NCBI GenBank assembly: GCA_046160865.1
Contig: JBJXHG010000163.1
Coordinates: forward strand, 1 to 8,233
Origin: JBJXHG01 sp046160865
GTDB taxonomy: Bacteria; Planctomycetota; UBA1135; GCA-002686595
Reading direction: 5' to 3'
DNA length: 8,233 nt
Shown in pieces: positions 1 to 5,052 of this stretch. Position 1 is the stretch's first letter, and each line of letters starts with the position of its first letter. The notes under the pieces were generated by a model. It had not been told where the DNA came from, searched no databases, and was given only the letters and a program-made list of their open reading frames with translations. Both the position numbers and the translations under genes were made by a program.

Positions 1-132
1 CCAAGGTCGAGATCGTCGTCGCTGGCAAGGCGCGAGGGTGCAGGCAACCTGTCAGGTTTCCGAACCCGAGCAACGCCGCCAGCGCAGAGGAGATCGAGCT
101 TGGTGAGAGCGAACTTCTGACTCAGGACTCTA
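1..132. other. Left-edge stretch without a recognised gene
   Basis: No gene is supported here. One plus-strand frame is open from the left edge (base 3) to a TGA at 336-338, so the tail of a gene lying off the window is possible. Its codons are only moderately G/C-ending, unlike the confident genes nearby. It also runs straight through two long inverted repeats, and its translation becomes Arg/Ser/Pro-rich. A short perfect palindrome, AACCTG-T-CAGGTT, lies at 46-58 and could be a small operator or chance. Confidence 0.3.
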
Positions 133-192
133 GCCTGCGTTTCTCACCGCGTCCGTCGCGCTCTCGCGCCGGACGTGGTGAGAAATGCGGGC
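133..192. repeat. Long hairpin-forming inverted repeat 1
   Basis: Bases 140-155 (TTTCTCACCGCGTCCG) pair with 170-185 (CGGACGTGGTGAGAAA) over 16 positions, with a single G-U (149/176). After one mismatch (156/169) the stem continues as CGCG/CGCG (157-160/165-168), closed by a CTCT loop. Outward it extends through 133-139/186-192 with two more G-U pairs. All three wobbles are G-U when read as plus-strand RNA and would be A-C on the minus strand, which mildly favours a plus-strand transcript. No U-tract follows on either strand, so it is not a classical intrinsic terminator. It could be a structured RNA domain, a mobile palindromic element or a Rho-linked end structure. Confidence 0.6.
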
Positions 193-194
193 CA

Positions 195-319
195 GCAGCC
201 CGTGGCGAAAGTCATTCGGCGCGAAAACCGTCTGTTCGCGCCGGGACGGCGTCGTTCGATGCACAGGGCCGATGCGAACAGACGGCCCTCGCGCTCGAAG
301 CACTTTCACCACGGGCTGC
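195..319. repeat. Long imperfect inverted repeat 2
   Basis: Bases 195-212 pair with 302-319 over 18 positions with one mismatch (206/308). Pairing resumes at 215-219/295-299, continues with a one-base offset at 220-224/289-293, then forms a perfect 12-bp stem, CCGTCTGTTCGC (228-239) with GCGAACAGACGG (274-285), and a short inner helix (242-244/269-271). The whole 125 nt can therefore fold into one long rod-like hairpin. It begins two bases after inverted repeat 1, and the outer arms of the two resemble each other (CGTGGTGAGAAA at 174-185, CGTGGCGAAAG at 201-211). Duplicated or related elements, or a two-hairpin RNA of about 187 nt, are both possible. No known RNA family was recognised. Confidence 0.6.
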
Positions 320-415
320 CAGCGATTCGACCCGCTGATCGACGACTGTGACGCGCAGCCGTCGGCTCAGGAGATCACGGCAGCGTGCCGAGTTCCTCGT
401 CACGCGCTGCGATCG
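320..415. other. Gene-free stretch with small hairpins
   Basis: No gene is seen. Short palindromes occur at 320-337 (CAGCG/CGCTG), 357-367 (AGCCG-T-CGGCT) and 378-390 (CGGCA-GCG-TGCCG). The last lies just downstream of the stop of the candidate minus-strand gene 416-574 and could help end its transcript, but no T-tract follows. Such short stems are expected by chance in GC-rich DNA. Confidence 0.3.
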
Positions 416-574
416 TCAGGTAGCGCTGATCGTCCACAGGATCGCGAAGAAGAGGAGCCACACGAGCACGCCGATCCAGCGCTGCGTGCGATGGACGTCG
501 CGCGCTCGATCGGTGGTTGCAAATGGGGCTGTGGTCACACGAGAGGTCGGGAACACTGCGTCCTCCTTCTCCAT
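416..574 (-). CDS. Possible small single-span membrane protein (52 aa)
   Basis: The family is not recognised. This minus-strand frame encodes 52 residues: a polar N-terminal part (about 1-32, beginning MEKEDAVF) and a hydrophobic helix at about 33-50 (WIGVLVWLLFFAILWTIS), ending two residues later. Such a C-terminal helix suggests a tail-anchored or N-in single-span protein. Codons over the helix are strongly G/C-ending, as in real genes here. The ATG at 572-574 was chosen because the longer upstream extension in the same frame is Ser/Arg-rich and non-protein-like. No good Shine-Dalgarno site is seen close to it; a GGAG lies too far upstream. It is divergent from the CPCC-motif gene. It could still be a chance hydrophobic ORF. 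Confidence 0.42.
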   Translation of the reverse strand: MEKEDAVFPTSRVTTAPFATTDRARDVHRTQRWIGVLVWLLFFAILWTISAT

Positions 575-600
575 GGCGAGGCGGTCCGCTCCAGATCTCT

Positions 601-624
601 TAACCCACCGGGAGTCGCGGGTTA
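601..624. promoter_or_regulatory. Inverted repeat TAACCC-N12-GGGTTA in divergent intergenic region
   Basis: A perfect 6-bp inverted repeat (601-606 and 619-624) sits between the candidate minus-strand small membrane gene and the plus-strand CPCC-motif gene. The position and spacing would suit an operator for a dimeric regulator. This is inference from position only. Confidence 0.2.
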
Positions 625-692
625 CTTCGAAACCGAATCCGAGCGGAAGCCTCACCTTCGACGCGCTGCGGTCGCGGTGAGTTCCGCGCGCG

Positions 693-698
693 TAGAAT
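693..698 (+). promoter_or_regulatory. Candidate -10 element TAGAAT
   Basis: TAGAAT, a good match to a sigma-70-type -10 hexamer, lies 31 bases before the ATG at 730 and would give a leader of about 25 nt. No convincing -35 hexamer is seen at the usual distance. The ATG is preceded by GGGGAAACC, a weak ribosome-binding sequence. Confidence 0.35.
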
Positions 699-729
699 CC
701 CCACACGCTGCGCGAGAAACGGGGAAACC

Positions 730-1005
730 ATGAGCTCGAAGGAACTGCAGGTGACGTGTCCGTGCTGCTCCGCACGGCTTTCGATCGATGTCGCGAACGC
801 ACGCGCGGTGCGCGCCGACGGCACGGACGCCACCACGCCGGCCGATCGCTTCGAATCCGCCCGCAAGCGCGTGCAAGAACGCACGCACGCAGCGGGCGAC
901 AAGCTGGAAAGCGCTCTCGAACAAGAGCGCGGCAAATCGGCGCGTCTCGACGACTTGTTCAAGAAGGCGAAGGCGAAGCACGAGCAGTCGCCCGACGTCG
1001 AGTGA
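730..1005 (+). CDS. Small CPCC-motif protein, putative single-knuckle metal binder (91 aa)
   Basis: The function is unknown. The protein opens with a short beta-like segment containing C10-P-C12-C13 (TCPCCSARLSIDV), resembling one knuckle of a zinc ribbon without a second Cys pair, followed by a short strand that normally completes such a ribbon. Residues about 38-85 are charged and helical, rich in Lys, Glu, Arg and Ala (ESARKRVQERT, then DDLFKKAKAKHEQS), and could form a coiled coil. From memory, small proteins with this layout, a CPCC head and a charged helical tail, are common uncharacterised proteins in Planctomycetota and Acidobacteriota. There is no signal peptide, so it is cytoplasmic. 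The LOG-family gene follows 162 bp later on the same strand and may be cotranscribed. Metal binding is inferred from the motif only. Confidence 0.8.
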   Translation: MSSKELQVTCPCCSARLSIDVANARAVRADGTDATTPADRFESARKRVQERTHAAGDKLESALEQERGKSARLDDLFKKAKAKHEQSPDVE

Positions 1006-1167
1006 CGCCGCGCGACCCGCGTCTCGCGCGGCCTCCTCGAGCACGCACGAGCTTCCCGATTCCGAAGCAGCTCGTCGCGCGCTTCTCCACCTCGCAGGCG
1101 AACGCGACGATAGCATTCGGCGCTCGTCCGACTCCGCCCCGCGCTCCCGCATCGAAACCTCCACGCG

Positions 1168-2001
1168 ATGACCGAAAGCCGCTTCCGGGCCGTCAAGGCC
1201 TACAAGAACGAGACTTTCCTGACGAGCCCCGATGCGCGCCTCCTGCGCATCTTGGCCGAGTACCTGGAGCCGGAGTCGCGCTTCCAGGAGCTGCGCGTGA
1301 AGGACACCATCGTGTTCTTCGGCTCCGCGCGCATACCGTCGCGCGAAGTCGCGGCGGCAGAACTCGAAGCTGCGCGCGCGGGCAATGGCGACCTCGAGCG
1401 TGCGGAGATGCGGCTGCACATGTCGCGCTACTACGAGGAGGCGCGCGAGCTCGCGCATCGCCTCACGGTGTGGTCGAAGAGCCTCGAGGGCACCGATCGC
1501 CGCTTCGTGATCTGCTCCGGCGGCGGCCCCGGGATCATGGAGGCCGCGAACCGCGGCGCGTCCGAAGCGCGCGGCGAGAACATCGGGCTCAACATCTCGC
1601 TGCCGTTCGAGCAAACGGACAATCCGTTCATCACGCGCCGCCTGGCGTTCGAGTTCCACTACTTCTTCATGCGGAAGTTCTGGTTCAGCTACCTCGCCAA
1701 AGCGATGGTCGTGATGCCGGGCGGATTCGGCACGTTCGACGAGTTCATGGAAGTCGTCACGCTCGTGCAGACGCTGAAGATCAAGAAACGGCTGCCGATC
1801 GTGCTCTTCGGCAACGAGTACTGGCGGCAGGTCATCAACTTCGAGCCGATGATCAAGTTCGGCACGATCAGCCCGGAAGACGTCAACCTGTTTTTCTGCA
1901 CCGACTCGGTCGACGAAGCGTTCGAGTTCATCGTGCGCGAGCTCGAGACGCACGTGCTGAAGAAGCCGGCGACGACGGCCTACATGGCCGATCCGCCCTG
2001 A
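1168..2001 (+). CDS. LOG-family Rossmann-fold protein (putative phosphoribohydrolase / lysine decarboxylase-like, 277 aa)
   Basis: The LOG / TIGR00730 superfamily includes cytokinin riboside 5'-monophosphate phosphoribohydrolases and nucleotide 5'-monophosphate nucleosidases, and is often mis-annotated as lysine decarboxylase. Visible landmarks are the first Rossmann strand and GSARIPS (52-58), the glycine-rich SGGGPGIMEAANRGA (117-131), the FFMRK basic pair (R169, K170), and the hallmark PGGFGTFDE (184-192), whose Glu acts in catalysis in characterised members. An insertion at about 60-95 between the first strand and the glycine motif, plus an N-terminal extension of about 45 residues, make it longer than the roughly 190-aa plant-LOG type; this resembles the larger bacterial branch. 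The ATG at 1168 gives the first family-like sequence and has no clear Shine-Dalgarno site. Substrate cannot be assigned from sequence. Confidence 0.9.
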   Translation: MTESRFRAVKAYKNETFLTSPDARLLRILAEYLEPESRFQELRVKDTIVFFGSARIPSREVAAAELEAARAGNGDLERAEMRLHMSRYYEEARELAHRLTVWSKSLEGTDRRFVICSGGGPGIMEAANRGASEARGENIGLNISLPFEQTDNPFITRRLAFEFHYFFMRKFWFSYLAKAMVVMPGGFGTFDEFMEVVTLVQTLKIKKRLPIVLFGNEYWRQVINFEPMIKFGTISPEDVNLFFCTDSVDEAFEFIVRELETHVLKKPATTAYMADPP

Positions 2002-2050
2002 GCTTCGCGCGCGTGCACGCTGCGGCGTTGAGCTCGTCGCACGCTGCTCG

Positions 2051-2067
2051 GCGACCTCCAAGGTCGC
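2051..2067. terminator. Hairpin between convergent genes
   Basis: GCGACCT-CCA-AGGTCGC forms a perfect 7-bp stem with a 3-nt loop in the 138-bp gap between the plus-strand LOG gene and the minus-strand NTF2-like gene. It is well placed to serve both transcripts. No T-tract follows on either strand, so it may be a Rho-assisted end or chance. Confidence 0.35.
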
Positions 2068-2139
2068 GTGCGCGCGTGCTCCTTCGCTCGCCTTGCAGCG
2101 CACCCGCGCGCTGTGCCACCTGCGGCTTCGCGCGCGCTC

Positions 2140-2622
2140 TCAGCTCGTCGCGACGCTGGTGTGGTCGTGCACGATGCGCCAGCCGTGCTCTGACCGGCGC
2201 AGGATGAGCGTGAACAACCCGCCGACGTCGGCCTCGCGCTCGAAGTCGAGGTGCCAGCGGCCGCGCAGGCAGATCCAGTCGCCCGAGAGCGGCACGGCGT
2301 GGAGCTCGCTGAACGTCAAGTGCCCCATCTCGCGGCCCTCGGACGCGTAGCGCTCGCGGAAGCGCGCGAGCATCGGCTCGAAGCCGCGCGTCACTTCGCC
2401 GCCGGAGAAGAACGTGAGCTCGTTCGAGTCCGCATAGCCGGCGCGCAGGAAGCCTTCGACGTCACCGCGGTTCCATGCCGCCTCTTGCGTGCGGCAAACA
2501 GCGATCGCGGCGCGCTCTCGCGTGGCGTCGTCGCTCGTCGCTGGCGTGCTCGGCCGAGTCTTGCAGCCGCTCGCGAGCGCGACGGCCACGGCGATCGCGA
2601 TCGACGCTGGGCGCGCGCTCAT
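2140..2622 (-). CDS. Predicted NTF2-like (SnoaL/DUF4440-type) lipoprotein (160 aa)
   Basis: An N-terminal hydrophobic segment (8-17) runs into a lipobox LASGC (16-20), so Cys20 is the predicted lipidated residue and the protein should be anchored in a membrane facing the periplasm. A low-complexity Thr/Ser/Pro linker follows. The rest matches the cone-shaped NTF2-like fold of the SnoaL/DUF4440/SgcJ group: helix AVCRTQEAAWNRGDVEGFL (the N-x-G-D turn is typical), a loop containing NELTFFSGGEVTRG, a helix MLARFRERY, and C-terminal strands GLFTLILRRSEHGWRIVHDH. Members bind small molecules or act as isomerases, hydrolases or inert scaffolds, and no activity can be assigned. The ATG overlaps the stop of the upstream lipoprotein gene by four bases (ATGA), implying translational coupling. 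Confidence 0.85.
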   Translation of the reverse strand: MSARPASIAIAVAVALASGCKTRPSTPATSDDATRERAAIAVCRTQEAAWNRGDVEGFLRAGYADSNELTFFSGGEVTRGFEPMLARFRERYASEGREMGHLTFSELHAVPLSGDWICLRGRWHLDFEREADVGGLFTLILRRSEHGWRIVHDHTSVATS

Positions 2623-3119
2623 TCGTCGCCACCCGCGTAGCCGAGGCCCTTCAGCGCCTTCATCGAATCCGGATCGGAGGAGGCCTTCGCCGCGTCGCCG
2701 ACTTTGTCGCGCAGCTCGGCCATCTTCGGCGACTCGGGGAACATCGTCATGCCGGCCGTGACCACCTCGGTGGCCTCCGCGAGCGCGCCCTTCTTCACGA
2801 GCTCGCCGACGATGAGGCCGAAGTCGGGCTCGCGCACGCGGTTCGAGTGCGTCTTCGCGAGCGCGAGGAAGTCGGTCTTGGCGCGCTTCGCGTCCTGCCG
2901 GGCGAGCGCTTGGCAGCGGCCCATGCTGGCGCGCAGGAAGTCGGGATGCTTGGCATCCATGTGCTTCAGCGCGTCCTCGAAGTGCTGCGCCGCGGCGCGC
3001 GCGTCGCCTGACGTGAGCGCCGCGGCGCCCTGGTCGGTGAGCGCCTTCGGATCGGACGAGCCGCTGCAGGCGGCGAGGAGGCAGAGGACACCGACGGACA
3101 GGGCTTGGAGGGGGCGCAT
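2619..3119 (-). CDS. Predicted lipoprotein with TPR-like helical repeats (166 aa)
   Basis: The frame is open further upstream, but the ATG at 3117-3119 is chosen because it is followed at once by a type II signal peptide: MRPLQALSVGVLCLLAAC with lipobox LAAC and predicted lipidated Cys18. The mature protein is alpha-helical and Ala-rich. Residues about 25-54 (ALTDQGAAALTSGDARAAAQ, then HFEDALKHM) look like a TPR unit, and residues 60-140 give two or three further degenerate helix pairs (e.g. GELVKKGALAEATEVVTAG). The C-terminus, MKALKGLGYAGGDE, resembles the L-x-x-LGY-x-G tail seen at the end of many envelope sulfatases and TPR proteins of Planctomycetota and Acidobacteriota. It is first in a two-gene minus-strand operon. 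It is probably a scaffold for envelope protein interactions; no partner is evident. Confidence 0.82.
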   Translation of the reverse strand: MRPLQALSVGVLCLLAACSGSSDPKALTDQGAAALTSGDARAAAQHFEDALKHMDAKHPDFLRASMGRCQALARQDAKRAKTDFLALAKTHSNRVREPDFGLIVGELVKKGALAEATEVVTAGMTMFPESPKMAELRDKVGDAAKASSDPDSMKALKGLGYAGGDE

Positions 3120-3148
3120 CGTGGCTCGCTTGGGGTTCGGGGCCGAGA

Positions 3149-3154
3149 AGGATA
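3149..3154 (-). promoter_or_regulatory. Candidate -10 element TATCCT for the lipoprotein pair
   Basis: On the minus strand TATCCT lies 29 bases before the ATG of the TPR-like lipoprotein gene, which would give a leader of about 20 nt. No good -35 is present at 16-18 bp. It is the most promoter-like hexamer between the gene and the inverted-repeat element at 3224-3391. Confidence 0.3.
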
Positions 3155-3223
3155 CCGGGGCTGGGCGGAAGTCGGAGGGCCTACGCCGGCCGGCATCCGG
3201 CGGTTGGGCTCGCGCGCACTCCG

Positions 3224-3391
3224 GGAGTCTGTCCCCGTTCATTGTGCTTGGCGACTGCGCACGTGGCGCTTTCGCCGGCACTTGCCACCGTTCGAGCGCC
3301 CGTGTCTTGGCGCGCAGGCTGCGCGCGACACAAGTCGTTGTGGAGCAATGGTCGGTGTGAGAGGCGTGCACAATGAACGGGGACAGACTCC
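3224..3391. mobile_element. REPIN- or MITE-like element with perfect 24-bp terminal inverted repeats
   Basis: Bases 3224-3247 are the exact reverse complement of 3368-3391, 24 bp with no mismatch. Both arms start 5'-GGAGTCTGTCCCC, reading inward. The GGAG tetranucleotide recalls the GTAG/GGAG head of REP sequences recognised by Y1-type REP-associated transposases (RAYTs), and the arrangement of two such units facing inward is that of a REPIN. The 120-bp interior holds a strong central hairpin, GCGCGCAG-G-CTGCGCGC (3310-3326), extended by GTGTC/GACAC (3302-3306/3327-3331) with a three-base bulge. It has no coding capacity, so any transposase would act in trans. The whole lies between divergent genes, a usual place for such elements. 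Family assignment is inferred. Confidence 0.65.
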
Positions 3392-3536
3392 ACACACGCG
3401 GCCGTTGCGCGTGGCGGCCGGCTGCGCCGCACCGAACCGCGAGCGCCGCGCGCGACGGCGATCCTCACTCACCGTGGAGCGCCGCGCGACTCCGGCGTTC
3501 CGCCCGCTTCGCTCTCCTTTCTGCGGCGCGTCCGAG

Positions 3537-3542
3537 TAGGAT
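3537..3542 (+). promoter_or_regulatory. Candidate -10 element TAGGAT upstream of sat
   Basis: TAGGAT at 3537-3542 resembles a -10 hexamer. It would start a leader of about 215 nt before the sat ATG. No recognisable -35 is seen. The leader (3543-3763) contains only short GC stems, such as GCCGA-AGGA-TCGGC at 3631-3644, and no riboswitch family was recognised in it. A closer promoter cannot be excluded. Confidence 0.22.
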
Positions 3543-3763
3543 TGCGGCCCCAAAAACTCAGCCGAAACGCCGCGTCCGCCTCGCGCCCACGTCCGAATCC
3601 ACGCCGCCCTGCCGAGAACGCCCCCGGGCGGCCGAAGGATCGGCTCCGAGCGAGGCGGCCTCCGCGGTCGCACGTTCACGACCGGCTCCGTCGCGTGCGC
3701 TCGCGCGCCAGAGCGACGGCGAGCGCCCAGCCGGCGAACTCCGCAACCAAAGAAACGCGTCCT

Positions 3764-5029
3764 ATGCCGACCTCCTCCATGCAGCAGCCCGTCCCCGTCC
3801 ACGGCGGCGTTCAGGCACCCGTCGACCGCATCGTTTCCGACAAGGAGTCGGCCCGCTGGGCGAGCCTGCCCAAGATCGAAGTCAACGAGACCGATCGGAC
3901 GACGCTCTACCGCATCGCCGACGGCACGCTCTCGCCGCTCTCGGGTCCGATGAACGAGCGCGACTACAAGAGCGCGCTGAACGGCACGTTCATCGAGCGC
4001 GGCGGCAAGAAGTACGCATGGACGATCCCGATCGTGCTGCCGCTCACGCACGCCGAAGCGCAGATGGCGAAGCCGGGCGCCGAGGTCGCGCTCGTCCACG
4101 AAGGCAAGGTCTTCGGCAAGCTCAAGGTCGACGGCGTCTTCGCGTGGGACAAGGCCGACTTCGTCGCGAAGGTCTACGGCACGCCGCGTCACGATCATCC
4201 CGGTGCGCGCCTGTGGCTGTCGGATGCGCGCGAGCACCTCGTCGGCGGCGAGATCCAGCTCGTGCCGTTCGAAGATCGCCGGCCGTTCGCCAAGCGCGTG
4301 ATGTCGCCAAAGGACACGCGTCCGCTCGTCGCGAAGCGCGGCTTCGAGCAGACGGTCGCGTTCCAGACGCGCAATCCGCTGCACCGCGCGCACGAATACG
4401 CCTTGGTCTACGGCGCGGAAAAACTCCTGCGCGAGAGTGGCAAGAAGACCGGCGTGATCCTGAACCCGCTCGTCGGCCAACTGAAGGGCGACGACGTGCC
4501 GGCCGACGTGCGCATGCGGACGTACGAGGCGCTCGTCGAAGGCCGCTTCCTCGGCCAAGGCGACATGGACGAGGCGCTGTGGACGAAGCACGGTCAGCAA
4601 CTGAACGACCAGCTCGAGCTGATCGGCCTCGACATGCGCATGTACTACGGCGGACCGCGCGAGGCCGTGATGCACGCGATCTACCGCCAGAACCTCGGCT
4701 TCAGCCACTTCATCATCGGCCGCAAGCACGCCGACGCGCCGTACGACGACAAGACGGCGATCTGGGGCGACTTCGACGCGCAGCAGATCTTCCAGAAGCT
4801 CGGTGGCGAGCTCGCGATCCGGACGGTCAACGTCGGCTTCGCGGCATACTTCGCCGAGATCGGCCGCGTTGGCCTCGTCGAAGACAACCAAGGCAAGACG
4901 CAAGTCACGATCTCCGGCACGAAGATGCGCGAGACGCTCGACAAGGGCGAGATGCCCGACGATCGCGTGATGCGCCCGTCGACGGCGAAGGTTCTCGCGG
5001 ACTACTACCGCACGCAGCGCAACGGCTGA
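3764..5029 (+). CDS. sat: Sulfate adenylyltransferase (ATP sulfurylase, Sat-type), 421 aa
   Basis: Sat catalyses sulfate + ATP to adenosine 5'-phosphosulfate (APS) + pyrophosphate in the cytoplasm, the first step of sulfate activation. Family marks: an N-terminal PUA-like domain (about 20-180), then the nucleotidyltransferase core with the ATP-binding QTRNPLHRAH (201-210), GPREAVMHAIYRQN (297-310), the GRDHAG-like GRKHAD (319-324) and ISGTKMR (383-389) near the end. The last-but-one motif departs from the canonical GRDHAG, replacing D with K and G with D. Length fits monofunctional bacterial and archaeal Sat of about 390-430 aa, with no C-terminal APS-kinase domain. The ATG at 3764 is chosen because the 74-codon upstream extension is Arg/Pro-rich and unlike the family. 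It is the first gene of an operon with the next two. Confidence 0.96.
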   Translation: MPTSSMQQPVPVHGGVQAPVDRIVSDKESARWASLPKIEVNETDRTTLYRIADGTLSPLSGPMNERDYKSALNGTFIERGGKKYAWTIPIVLPLTHAEAQMAKPGAEVALVHEGKVFGKLKVDGVFAWDKADFVAKVYGTPRHDHPGARLWLSDAREHLVGGEIQLVPFEDRRPFAKRVMSPKDTRPLVAKRGFEQTVAFQTRNPLHRAHEYALVYGAEKLLRESGKKTGVILNPLVGQLKGDDVPADVRMRTYEALVEGRFLGQGDMDEALWTKHGQQLNDQLELIGLDMRMYYGGPREAVMHAIYRQNLGFSHFIIGRKHADAPYDDKTAIWGDFDAQQIFQKLGGELAIRTVNVGFAAYFAEIGRVGLVEDNQGKTQVTISGTKMRETLDKGEMPDDRVMRPSTAKVLADYYRTQRNG

Positions 5030-5052
5030 GCGCGCGACCCAGAGCTGCACCC

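Noticed and set aside
195..319. Integron attC-like recombination site
   Set aside because: The size and imperfect palindrome are suggestive, but the conserved RYYYAAC and GTTRRRY core sites are not found at the stem ends, and no integrase or cassette is visible.
3..338. Open plus-strand frame from the left edge, 111 codons before a TGA
   Set aside because: Codon third positions are less G/C-biased than in the real genes, the translation turns Arg/Ser/Pro-rich, and it crosses two long inverted repeats. A gene tail cannot be excluded without the upstream sequence.
652..2103. Long minus-strand open frame opposite the CPCC and LOG genes
   Set aside because: It is a shadow of the LOG gene: its Arg/Glu/His-rich translation has no domain pattern, and the plus-strand frame carries the family motifs.
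2002..2160. Repeated words GCTTCGCGCGCG (2002, 2125) and AGCTCGTCGC (2031, 2142) in and beside the convergent gap
   Set aside because: The words are short and their spacing differs between copies. Low-complexity GC-rich sequence explains them.
3120..3395. Longer N-terminus for the TPR-like lipoprotein
   Set aside because: It would bury a clear lipoprotein signal peptide that begins at the ATG at 3119, and it runs through the inverted-repeat element.
3542..3763. Extension of the sat reading frame by 74 codons upstream
   Set aside because: The extension is Arg/Pro/Ala-rich with no family similarity, while the ATG at 3764 gives a normal Sat length.
3543..3763. Sulfur-responsive riboswitch in the sat leader
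   Set aside because: Only short GC stems are seen, with no recognisable SAM or other riboswitch core.
3239..5050. 603-codon minus-strand open frame opposite sat
   Set aside because: It is an antisense shadow in GC-rich DNA; the opposite strand encodes an unmistakable ATP sulfurylase.
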